A stretch of DNA of 20,072 nucleotides, taken from the IMG/VR virus record IMGVR_UViG_3300009002_000068, positions 1-20,072 of that record; one strand, given 5' to 3'. The notes under the pieces were generated by a model. The model saw only the letters and a program-made list of their open reading frames with translations, was not told the origin of the DNA and searched no databases. The position numbers and the translations under genes were made by a program. Of the stretch, positions 1 through 7,204 are shown in pieces (the stretch's first letter is position 1; every line of letters begins with the position of its first letter). This DNA is from a virus.

Positions 1-1
1 G

Positions 2-535
2 ACAGCTAAAGTCGAAACTGTTTCTACATCTGACATACCAGATGTTGACTTGACACCAATGCGTGTCTTGTTTGACCCATTCCAAAAGAACTTCATCTTC
101 GAGACCCAAGGCAATATAAGCAATTTCCAGTTGCGTGTTGGATATAAAGCAGGTACAATCTCTAAGGTCGGAGATATCCGTGTGTATCTTGAGGGCAGAC
201 AAAAGGGTGCTGATGTTCAATTGGGTTCTGTATCTGCGCAACTATTCCCTGAACTGGCTGCTCAGAATGGATTTGATCTAAAGTCTGATAAGACTAAGAT
301 TATGAACAATCCTATGAAATACCTAAATACAACGTTGCCTAAACTATTGAAGAAGTCATTTGTAATTGATAAGGTTTCCCCTTTCCCGACATCTGAAGTG
401 CAATTGAAGGCTGGTGCTTGGTTAACATACTATCTCGAGATCCTAGCAGAAAGCGATCCAGATATACTGAAGAGTTGTTATTACTCGGCTATAAAGAAAA
501 ACGACTTTTCGTCAATACACTGTAAGGTTTATTAA
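2..535 (+). CDS. Unknown phage protein, 5' end missing
   Basis: The reading frame is open from the window's left edge (first full codon at base 2) to TAA at 533-535, so the N-terminus lies outside the window. About 177 residues are visible. A TTG at 50 is in frame, but nothing marks it as the start, because coding potential continues upstream of it. The protein is mixed alpha/beta in appearance. It has strand-like stretches early, a lysine-rich middle (KLLKKSF) and a hydrophobic aromatic segment (WLTYYLEIL) near the C-terminus. It has no membrane segment and no motif I recognise. The next gene starts four bases after the stop, so it is probably cotranscribed with the head-interior genes that follow. 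Function unknown. Confidence 0.75.
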   Translation, partial: TAKVETVSTSDIPDVDLTPMRVLFDPFQKNFIFETQGNISNFQLRVGYKAGTISKVGDIRVYLEGRQKGADVQLGSVSAQLFPELAAQNGFDLKSDKTKIMNNPMKYLNTTLPKLLKKSFVIDKVSPFPTSEVQLKAGAWLTYYLEILAESDPDILKSCYYSAIKKNDFSSIHCKVY

Positions 536-538
536 TAG

Positions 539-850
539 ATGAAATCTTTTATACAGTTTAATGAGTCAGCAAGTATCAAATGGAAGAAAGTTCCAGATGG
601 ATATGGTGCAGGCAACAAGAAAGTATTCAAACACGTTTCCCCAGATGGTAAGTATGAGATCCGTCTATCTGGTATGGATTCTATGAGAAAGAACAAAGAT
701 GGCAGTCAGAAAGTAATGCCTACATTGTTCGATAATACTAAAGTAGGAGGCGATAAGCCTCGGCATCCAGTTACGGCATATAAAAATGTTGGCGTGGCTA
801 AGAAAGAAGCCCAGCGATGGCACGATGAGCACTATAATGAAAAAATTTAA
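539..850 (+). CDS. Small basic phage protein, possible internal head protein
   Basis: A 103-residue hypothetical protein starting at ATG 539, four bases after the preceding stop. It is rich in Lys/Arg and ends in a helical K/H/E segment. Its N-terminus, MKSFIQFNES, has the pattern Met-Lys-x-aromatic-x-x-Phe followed by Glu. This resembles the short peptide that targets T4 internal proteins into the prohead, although the Glu is one residue early and F-N-E is not a good L/I-x-E cleavage site. The gene overlaps the next one by 14 bases (ATG at 837), which suggests translational coupling. No enzymatic motif is visible. A role as a packaged DNA-binding protein is inference only. Confidence 0.7.
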   Translation: MKSFIQFNESASIKWKKVPDGYGAGNKKVFKHVSPDGKYEIRLSGMDSMRKNKDGSQKVMPTLFDNTKVGGDKPRHPVTAYKNVGVAKKEAQRWHDEHYNEKI

Positions 851-2060
851 TTCATTCTTAATTGAACAAAAAAATACACATATGACGCATCTTGAGGATG
901 CCGTACTTTATGGGGGTGTGAAAGGTGCAAGACAAGCTATCAATCTTCTACGCAGCATGCGTGATATGCTTTCGGGCAGTTCTTCTCGTGGTGTTTCTAC
1001 TACTGTTAAGTGGGATGGCGCTCCTGCTATTTTTGCTGGACAAGATCCTCGTGACGGCAAGTTCTTTGTGGCAAAAAAGGGAGTCTTTAATAAAAACCCT
1101 AAAATCTACAAGAGCGCTGAAGAGGTAGATGAAGACACTAGCGGTGACTTGGCAGTTAAACTGAAGCTCGCTCTGAAACATTTACCCGACCTTGGAATCA
1201 CTGGTGTGTTACAGGGTGACTTTCTATTCAGTAAAAGCGACTTAAAGAACGAAACAATAGACGGTGAAAAGGTTACAACATTCCACCCAAACACAATTGT
1301 ATACTCTGTTCCTAGTAAATCAGAAATGGGTAATGCAATCCGATCAGCTAAGATTGGTATTGTTTGGCATACTGTATACAGTGGCTCGTCATTTGAGACA
1401 ATGAAAGCATCATTCGGTCAGAAGATATCTGAAAAGCTAAGACCATCTAAAGACGTTTGGTATGTTGACCCTGAGTTCACAGATGTATCTGGTAAAGCTA
1501 CATTCACAGACAAAGAAAATAAAGCAGTAACCAAGTATATTAGTGATGCAGGCAAGGTGTTTAGCAAACTAGATTCCAAGACTATGAATGCGATCTCCGA
1601 GAACCCAGAGTTGATTCGTCAGATTACAGTACACTTCAACACTAAGGTAAGAGCAGGACAAAAGGTTACAAACGTTAAGTCTCATGTGAAGGATCTTGTC
1701 AACCACATTACTGGCTTCTATGCTAAGGAAGCTGATAAGCGCAAGACACCAAAGGGTAAGAAAGTCCAGACCGATAGGCGTGACGAGATACTAAAGTTCT
1801 TTTCTAATGCTAATGTTAAGAACCTTGAAAATATCTTCTTGCTGATGAATGCGCTAATCGATGCTAAAGAAATGATTATAAATAAAATGGATCAGGCAAG
1901 TAACATTGATACATTACTCAGAACCAAAGATGGATTCCAAGTAACTGCTCCAGAAGGTTATGTTGCTATCGACAATGATGGCAGTGCGCTGAAGCTAGTG
2001 AATAGAATGCAGTTCAGTCATGCTAACTTCTCTGACAACTACATTAAAGGTTGGAGTTAA
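837..2060 (+). CDS. Ligase/nucleotidyltransferase-like phage protein with capsid-targeting-like N-terminus
   Basis: I chose ATG 837 (407 residues) because the product then begins MKKFNSFLIEQ. This matches the T4 internal-protein targeting pattern M-K-x-[YF]-x-x-F-[IL]-x-E. Upstream in-frame starts would lie wholly inside the preceding gene. Motifs of the covalent nucleotidyltransferase (ligase) superfamily are visible in order: motif I K58-W-D-G61, a motif III-like GVLQGDFLF around 123-131, motif IV E373-G-Y-V-A, and motif V-like L-K386-L. About 240 mostly helical residues separate motifs III and IV, far more than in T4 RNA ligase 1. I recall this protein from marine T4-like phages as a domain of unknown function (possibly DUF6267). 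Ligase chemistry and head packaging are both inference. Confidence 0.8.
   Translation: MKKFNSFLIEQKNTHMTHLEDAVLYGGVKGARQAINLLRSMRDMLSGSSSRGVSTTVKWDGAPAIFAGQDPRDGKFFVAKKGVFNKNPKIYKSAEEVDEDTSGDLAVKLKLALKHLPDLGITGVLQGDFLFSKSDLKNETIDGEKVTTFHPNTIVYSVPSKSEMGNAIRSAKIGIVWHTVYSGSSFETMKASFGQKISEKLRPSKDVWYVDPEFTDVSGKATFTDKENKAVTKYISDAGKVFSKLDSKTMNAISENPELIRQITVHFNTKVRAGQKVTNVKSHVKDLVNHITGFYAKEADKRKTPKGKKVQTDRRDEILKFFSNANVKNLENIFLLMNALIDAKEMIINKMDQASNIDTLLRTKDGFQVTAPEGYVAIDNDGSALKLVNRMQFSHANFSDNYIKGWS
1877..1884 (+). promoter_or_regulatory. Internal TATAAATA motif, probably incidental
   Basis: An exact T4 late-promoter octamer lies inside the ligase-like gene, about 280 bases upstream of the next gene start. 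A second copy at 2067, in true intergenic sequence, is the better promoter candidate. This one may be chance in AT-rich coding DNA. Confidence 0.2.
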
Positions 2061-2066
2061 AGATAT

Positions 2067-2074
2067 TATAAATA
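2067..2074 (+). promoter_or_regulatory. T4-type late promoter motif TATAAATA
   Basis: An exact TATAAATA sits just after the ligase-like gene, in the 103-base gap before the ATG at 2164. T4 late promoters consist of this octamer and are read by a phage sigma factor with the sliding clamp. Transcription would start near 2080 and give a leader of roughly 85 bases before the large nucleotidyltransferase polyprotein gene. Nothing else was recognised in the gap except a Shine-Dalgarno-like AAGGG at 2149-2153. Confidence 0.6.
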
Positions 2075-2163
2075 CACTTATAAAAGCGACATCTCTATTA
2101 TACCTCTAATCTGAGATAAGTCAACCACTAATTTAACACGTTAAGCCCAAGGGAAACACGTAC

Positions 2164-4302
2164 ATGTCGAAAGTAGTATTCACATTCGGAAGGATGAATC
2201 CGCCAACTATCGGTCACCAAAAGCTGGTTGACAAGGTTGAGGCGATTGCTAAGAAAGAAAAAGCGCCCGCAAGGATTTATCTTTCACACACCCAGAATAA
2301 TAAGAAAGATCCTCTCAACTATGCTGAGAAGATTAGTTTCGCCCGCAAAGCATTCGGTAAAACAGCATTCCAATCAAAGTCTAAGACAATCTTCCAGATA
2401 ATGGCTGAATTGGATAAAGAGTTTGATGAAGTCATCATGGTTGTTGGATCTGATCGAGTTACCGAATTCAATGGTCTGCTCCAGAAGTATAATGGTAAGA
2501 ACTACGACTTCGACTCAATCAAAGTAGTCTCTGCTGGCGCACGTGATCCTGACGCAACTGGCGTTGAAGGAATGTCTGCATCTAAGCTAAGAGCAATTGC
2601 AGTTGAGGGCGACTTCGATACATTCAAGTCTGGTCTAGCAAAGAAATTAAGTGATCGTGATGCTAAAGATATCTATGACACTATCCGCTCTGTACTTACA
2701 GAAGACATGGACGAAGATAGAAAGCCATTAAGTATCTCTCAGCGTAAAGCTATTGGTCGTAGAATGAAGCGTCTTGCTCCAAAGATGCAGCGTCTTAAGA
2801 AGATCAAAGCCAAGAAGATGGCTAACACTGATGTGATTAAGAAGCGTGCCAACAAGGCTGCTATCGCTGTTATCCGCAAGAAAGTTGCGGGTGATCGTGG
2901 TAAGAACTATGCTAGTCTAGCGCCTACAGATAAGATCCAAGTCGACAAGCTAGTACAGAAGAAGTCATCACTCATTCCTAAAATTGCCAAGAAGCTATTA
3001 CCTAAAATCCGTAAAGCTGAGATCGAAAGATTGAAGAAAGCTCGTGGCGGTGTCAAGGAAGAGTTAGATTATGATGCGTTGTTTGAAGCTGTTGCTCAAG
3101 ACAAAGACATCAAAGACCGCGAAGGAACACAGCCAAAGAAATATCATAGTGGATTGTCTAAGTCTACCAAAGCAAAGCGTGACGCAGAATTCAAGAAAGG
3201 CGCTGAGAAAGATTCAGACGACCCGACAGCATATCCAGATAAGCATGCTGGCGATACTGGCGCTAAGACTAAACTCTCCAAACACACTAAGAAGTATCGT
3301 GATATGTTTGGTGAGGGTGAAGTTGACTCTGCTAAAGAAAAGATAGACAGAGAAAAGGCTTCTGATAAGAAAAAACATGACCGTATGTTGGATCGTGCCC
3401 GCACTTCAGACACTAAAGCTAAGAACCAAGAAGAATCTTTTGAGATCACCGAAGACTCAGCCACTGCGCTAAAGAAAAAGTCTGAGAAGTCTGGCATATC
3501 TCTTGGTATCCTGAAGAAAGTTTATAATCGTGGTATGGCTGCGTGGAAGACTGGACATCGTCCAGGAGCAAACCAACAGCAATGGGCATATGCTCGTGTA
3601 AACTCTTTCATTACTGGTGGTAAGACAAGAACTACTGGCGATGCTGACTTGTGGAAACAACACAAGGGTAATGTGAGCGAGTCTGTTGAGATGTTGGACG
3701 AGGTTCCTACGGGACAGCTGATCGCCAAGCTGAAGTCTAAGACTATCTCAAAGAATAAGTATCAAGCCGCATTGAGTGTTCTGAAGCAGGTTGTAGACCG
3801 CAAGAAGAAAGAAGCTGGTAAAGACCCCATGAAGCACGGTGTTGTTTATTATGCTGGTGTTGTGGCGCGACAATATAATGGTGTTAATCCGCGTGTTCTT
3901 GCGAATATGTATACAGACCTTGAAGAAGCTGCTGGTGAGTTTGGTACTGATGCACTGACCAAGAAGTATAAGAAAGACACTCCGTGTCAAGAAGATTGCG
4001 CTGGCATGTATGAAGATTTAGTGGTTGAAGCTGCTGAGTATAAAGGAAGAAAGGTTGAGTTGAACAATCCTTTCAGACTACCGTCAGGATCGAAAAAGAA
4101 ATTTGGCGTGTATGTTAAGAATGACAAAGGTAATGTGATTAAGGTTACGTTTGGTGATCCAAATATGGAAATCAAACGAGACGACCCGAAACGTAGAGCA
4201 GCATTCAGATCAAGACACGATTGCGAAAACAAAAAAGACAAAACAACAGCTGGGTATTGGTCATGTTACCAATGGCGTGCTGGCGAAAAAGTTGATAACT
4301 AA
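2164..4302 (+). CDS. HIGH-motif nucleotidyltransferase fused to a string of phage head-type domains
   Basis: A 712-residue modular protein. Residues 1-180 form a cytidylyltransferase/NMNAT-like domain: the N-terminal strand VVFTFGR, T15-I-G-H18 as the (H/T)xGH nucleotide-binding motif, and S138-A-S-K-L-R143 as the C-terminal signature. The substrate is unknown. Then come a very basic helical segment (about 186-296), a Gly/Lys-rich domain ending DMFGE (about 321-384), a domain with RGMAAWKTGHRPG and RVNSFITGGK (about 433-502), a helical segment (514-588) and a C-terminal domain (626-712). I recall these as phage domains of unknown function (possibly DUF5872, DUF5824 and DUF6321, from memory). 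Sequences of the form L/I-x-E lie at the borders: LTE 178-180, LFE 306-308, ITE 428-430, LDE 511-513 and LEE 586-588. They resemble prohead-protease sites. It is preceded by the late promoter at 2067 and followed by a related modular gene. Confidence 0.85.
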   Translation: MSKVVFTFGRMNPPTIGHQKLVDKVEAIAKKEKAPARIYLSHTQNNKKDPLNYAEKISFARKAFGKTAFQSKSKTIFQIMAELDKEFDEVIMVVGSDRVTEFNGLLQKYNGKNYDFDSIKVVSAGARDPDATGVEGMSASKLRAIAVEGDFDTFKSGLAKKLSDRDAKDIYDTIRSVLTEDMDEDRKPLSISQRKAIGRRMKRLAPKMQRLKKIKAKKMANTDVIKKRANKAAIAVIRKKVAGDRGKNYASLAPTDKIQVDKLVQKKSSLIPKIAKKLLPKIRKAEIERLKKARGGVKEELDYDALFEAVAQDKDIKDREGTQPKKYHSGLSKSTKAKRDAEFKKGAEKDSDDPTAYPDKHAGDTGAKTKLSKHTKKYRDMFGEGEVDSAKEKIDREKASDKKKHDRMLDRARTSDTKAKNQEESFEITEDSATALKKKSEKSGISLGILKKVYNRGMAAWKTGHRPGANQQQWAYARVNSFITGGKTRTTGDADLWKQHKGNVSESVEMLDEVPTGQLIAKLKSKTISKNKYQAALSVLKQVVDRKKKEAGKDPMKHGVVYYAGVVARQYNGVNPRVLANMYTDLEEAAGEFGTDALTKKYKKDTPCQEDCAGMYEDLVVEAAEYKGRKVELNNPFRLPSGSKKKFGVYVKNDKGNVIKVTFGDPNMEIKRDDPKRRAAFRSRHDCENKKDKTTAGYWSCYQWRAGEKVDN

Positions 4303-4314
4303 GGAATCTAAGAA

Positions 4315-7107
4315 ATGAACCTAGCGAACACAATAAAAGTAATGCAGCTCAGACAGCTTCAGGAAGCAGAAGAAGCTGCTAAGTATCCGCACGATATGTA
4401 TGATCCAGAAACTGGCGAGAAAGAAGTTGCTAATAGCGAAGCAGAGCACAAAGCCCTTGCTGCTAAAGGCTACACTCACGAGAAGCCTGAAGATGATCTT
4501 AATGAATCATTCGAAGAAGCAATGGTCGATCTTGAAGAAGCAAGGATCAAAGCGTCTGACTATGAAGCTACTTCTGAGAAATCAAAGTTTGGCGGACATA
4601 GAGCTAAGGTCGTACATAAGACTAAGGGGCATACGATGTGGCTAGGTGCTGCGGGATTTAAGACACCTAAAGCTGCTAAAGCTGCTGCTGATGCGTATCT
4701 TTCAGGATATGCAATAGGTAGTGAGAAAGGTGCTCAGAGAATGCTGGATGCACATATTAGGAATAACAAAAAGAATTTAGTTGATCCTAGTGTTTTAGAT
4801 GAAGCTGTTGCTCTTTCTGAAGAGATTCGATTTAAAGCTGGTGATATGCCTAATAGCGATCTACTCAATGCCATAGAAAAATTGAAAGGTCTAAAAGCAA
4901 AGGCTGAGGGCGAAAAGAAAAAGTTCAGTGATCCCACTTTAATCGATTCAGTTGAACAACTGATCATTGGGTTAGAAATGGGAGTTAAGGCTGGCGAAAA
5001 GGCAGAAAAACAGGCATCTAAATTTATCGCACAAGCTGCTTCTGTTATGAATAAAGCATTTGCTCTTGCAAAAAGAAAGCAGCATTTGTTGAACTCTTTT
5101 GAAGCAGAAGGTGATCAACTTGACGAAGCCTTTAATATTGAAAAAGGCACTAATGTTAAAATGAAAGCTGGTAGTGATAAAGATCTATATGGTACAGTGA
5201 TCAAACAAGTTAAAGTGAACGGTAAGCCTGCAGTAACAGTTCAATGGAAAAATGGTGTAAAGGGTAATTTTAGAATGGACCAATTTGCAGCTGTAAGTAT
5301 GGATAGAAAAGCAGACTATCAAGTTAAAGATGACGGTGTTCGTTTTGAACAGAAAGAGTCTGTTGAACTTGACGAAGCATACCAACAGTTCACAGATAAG
5401 ACTCCTAATTGGGGTGAAGATCAAGCAATAACATTCGGTCGTAAGAAAGGTTATAAAGAAGTTGCTGTAATGAGCGATAACAATAGTAAACACCCAATGG
5501 TACTATTTGCTCTAGATTCTGGTGATAAGAATTACATCAAAGGTTCTAATGTAAAGTCTGGTGAAACTGTATTCAGATATGCCACAAAGATTAGCATTGC
5601 TGGTGACATCTTTCCACTTGTGAAAGTTAATATCGCCAAAGGAATCTACTATAATCTAACTCAAGAGTCTTCAGAGGGTACTATTGAAGATGCTAAGTTC
5701 GAGAATAAAGGCGTTAAGCTAAAGTTCTTCCGTTCTCTTGAAGGCGCGATCAAAGAGTCTGTTGAATTAGATGAAGCTAAATTTGGCGATAACGATCTTG
5801 TTCATATTGCTAAAGCAAATGTGCGTGGAAATAATAATCCAAAGACTGATAAAATTGTTGGCTATAGTAAAGCACCTAAAAATCCAAACAAGTTTCCTGA
5901 TCCAAAATCGGGCGCAAACTCTATAATGCGTATCGCTGATGCGAAGAAAAAAGGATTTAAGATCGAAAGTGCAGAACTCAATGAAGATTACTTCATAGTT
6001 CAATACTACGATAAGAAAGGTAAAGCCGACACAACTAAGTTCTCTAAGTTTGATGATGCATCAAAAGCTAAGAAGTATCTTGATCGTGCAAATAAAACAA
6101 GCAAAGAGGGTGAATATAAGATGTTAAAAGTTAAAGGTGCAATGGAAGGTCTTGAAGAAGCAAACGTCTTCGGAACGCAAGACAATTATGGTTCTAGTGA
6201 CTCATTGCTTGCTGCTGTAAACGCTGTTGTTTCTGGACAAGCTGAAACTGTTGAAACAACAGTTGAAGATCAGAACGAAATCATCGAGAATGGCTCAGAT
6301 GAAATTGTTGAGTCGGCTGATCTTGAAGAAGCATTCGCTAGTTTTTCTGTACCAATCCCTGCGCAAACACTAAGCGGTAAGAAGATTGGTGGTGGTAAAA
6401 CTCCTATTGTCGTGAAAGCTAGAACAGCAAGAGAAGCAATCCAAAAAGCTGCTAAGCAATTAGGTGTTGATTTCAAAATGCTGAAGACTGGCAAGGTGAT
6501 GAAAGAAGATAACACTAATGACGACTCTGATGACGGTGAAGGTCTTGATAAAGTCCAACCTAAAGCTGTGAAGAAGAAGTTTAAGGATCGTAAAGACCAA
6601 GACATCGACAACGATGGTGATGTAGACGATTCAGACAAGTTCTTACACAAGAAGCGCAAGGCAATTTCTAAGGCTATTTCTAAAGATGAGTCTAAAGAAG
6701 AAGATAAGAAAGATGTTAAGTCTGGTAAGAAAGAAAAGGTTGACATTAAACCTAAACTAGATGAAGCTGCCTTCAAGAGCAAGTATGGCTCGCGTTGGGA
6801 AGCTGTAATGGAAGCAACTATCAAACGTTTGGTAGAGCAACAAGAGCTTAATGAAAAGTTCACATTACTGAAAGATAAAGATATCGCTCCATTAGTATTG
6901 GCATTAAAGGATAACATCTCTGTAGAGTTGAAAGATCCTAAAAATAACAACTTGCTTGTTACAATGCAGACAACTGATGATGGTGTTCAGGTTAAGTATA
7001 AGACAGGTCGCAATACCAAAGTCGGTACTGAGAGAAGTCCTATGCCTGCCATTAGGAGCGCAGTTAAGTTCTTGAAAGCTAAAGAGTTGGCGTTCAGAGA
7101 ACTATAA
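4315..7107 (+). CDS. 930-residue polyprotein-like head protein with repeated LDEA/LEEA linkers
   Basis: A long hydrophilic protein of many short domains with no membrane segment. At least 12 L-x-E tripeptides lie in acidic linkers: after residues 17, 64, 75, 163, 271, 354, 487, 557, 615, 672, 817 and 847. Eight are followed by Ala (usually LDEA or LEEA), and KESVELDEA occurs twice identically (347-355 and 480-488). The T4 prohead protease gp21 cuts after L/I-x-E, so this could be a precursor cut into pieces of about 10-145 residues. Pieces of note are a basic domain with GHRAKVVHK (76-163), SH3-like beta domains (272-354 and 355-487) and an Asp-rich EF-hand-like loop at 763-774. The N-terminus is helical and carries an early LQE site. 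The start at ATG 4315 follows an AAGGAA ribosome site, 12 bases after the previous gene. Scaffold or internal head protein is the likely role; processing is inference. Confidence 0.85.
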   Translation: MNLANTIKVMQLRQLQEAEEAAKYPHDMYDPETGEKEVANSEAEHKALAAKGYTHEKPEDDLNESFEEAMVDLEEARIKASDYEATSEKSKFGGHRAKVVHKTKGHTMWLGAAGFKTPKAAKAAADAYLSGYAIGSEKGAQRMLDAHIRNNKKNLVDPSVLDEAVALSEEIRFKAGDMPNSDLLNAIEKLKGLKAKAEGEKKKFSDPTLIDSVEQLIIGLEMGVKAGEKAEKQASKFIAQAASVMNKAFALAKRKQHLLNSFEAEGDQLDEAFNIEKGTNVKMKAGSDKDLYGTVIKQVKVNGKPAVTVQWKNGVKGNFRMDQFAAVSMDRKADYQVKDDGVRFEQKESVELDEAYQQFTDKTPNWGEDQAITFGRKKGYKEVAVMSDNNSKHPMVLFALDSGDKNYIKGSNVKSGETVFRYATKISIAGDIFPLVKVNIAKGIYYNLTQESSEGTIEDAKFENKGVKLKFFRSLEGAIKESVELDEAKFGDNDLVHIAKANVRGNNNPKTDKIVGYSKAPKNPNKFPDPKSGANSIMRIADAKKKGFKIESAELNEDYFIVQYYDKKGKADTTKFSKFDDASKAKKYLDRANKTSKEGEYKMLKVKGAMEGLEEANVFGTQDNYGSSDSLLAAVNAVVSGQAETVETTVEDQNEIIENGSDEIVESADLEEAFASFSVPIPAQTLSGKKIGGGKTPIVVKARTAREAIQKAAKQLGVDFKMLKTGKVMKEDNTNDDSDDGEGLDKVQPKAVKKKFKDRKDQDIDNDGDVDDSDKFLHKKRKAISKAISKDESKEEDKKDVKSGKKEKVDIKPKLDEAAFKSKYGSRWEAVMEATIKRLVEQQELNEKFTLLKDKDIAPLVLALKDNISVELKDPKNNNLLVTMQTTDDGVQVKYKTGRNTKVGTERSPMPAIRSAVKFLKAKELAFREL
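5353..5379 (+). repeat. Linker repeat KESVELDEA, copy 1
   Basis: Encodes residues 347-355 of the polyprotein-like gene. The peptide is identical to copy 2 at 5752. The first 14 bases match exactly, while the Leu and Asp codons after them differ, so the peptide rather than the DNA appears to be conserved. A related ESVEMLDEV occurs in the upstream gene at residues 506-514. Confidence 0.8.
5752..5778 (+). repeat. Linker repeat KESVELDEA, copy 2
   Basis: Encodes residues 480-488 of the same protein, identical in amino acids to copy 1 at 5353 but with synonymous changes in its second half. It separates a beta-rich domain (355-487) from the following basic segment. Confidence 0.8.
6601..6636 (+). 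other. EF-hand/dockerin-like calcium loop in the polyprotein
   Basis: Residues 763-774 read DIDNDGDVDDSD. Acidic residues occupy loop positions 1, 3, 5, 9 and 12, with Gly at 6, as in canonical EF-hand and dockerin calcium loops. Basic helical sequence flanks it on both sides. Calcium binding is inferred from the motif alone. Confidence 0.6.
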
Positions 7108-7113
7108 AGAATA

Positions 7114-7142
7114 TGGCAGCTATAAAATTGGTGTAGCTGCCA
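7114..7142 (+). terminator. Intergenic hairpin, 9-bp stem without U-tract
   Basis: TGGCAGCTA at 7114-7122 pairs perfectly with TAGCTGCCA at 7134-7142 across an 11-base loop. It begins seven bases after the polyprotein stop codon. No run of T follows, so it is not a standard intrinsic terminator. It could act as a 3'-end stabiliser, a processing site or a weak terminator between the head-interior gene and the next structural gene. Confidence 0.5.
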
Positions 7143-7162
7143 CCAAGTTGATTATGAAAACT

Positions 7163-7170
7163 ACTAAATA
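7163..7170 (+). promoter_or_regulatory. Late-promoter-like motif ACTAAATA
   Basis: A one- to two-base variant of TATAAATA lies 35 bases upstream of the structural gene at 7205 and just after the hairpin. A late start here would give the small structural proteins their own transcript. The match is imperfect, so this is tentative. Confidence 0.4.
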
Positions 7171-7204
7171 GAAGTAATAACAAATATATCTTAGGAGAAA
7201 TAAG

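Noticed and set aside
323-329. CTAAATA as a late promoter inside the first gene
   Set aside because: It is over 200 bases from the next start and differs from the full octamer; likely chance in AT-rich coding DNA.
786-836. ATG-like starts upstream of 837 for the ligase-like protein
   Set aside because: They lie wholly inside the preceding gene. The product from 837 has a targeting-peptide-like N-terminus, which upstream extension would bury.
925-1294. Short frames on both strands inside the ligase-like gene
   Set aside because: They overlap a well-supported gene with recognisable motifs and show no ribosome sites.
2133-2144. TTAAC-AC-GTTAA inverted repeat before the gene at 2164
   Set aside because: A five-base AT-rich arm with a two-base centre is too short to support an operator or a hairpin.
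6270-6950. A 226-codon open frame on the - strand
   Set aside because: It lies wholly antisense to the polyprotein and is Ser/Leu-rich, as expected from the complement of a Lys/Glu/Asp-rich coding frame. No ribosome site or motif supports it.
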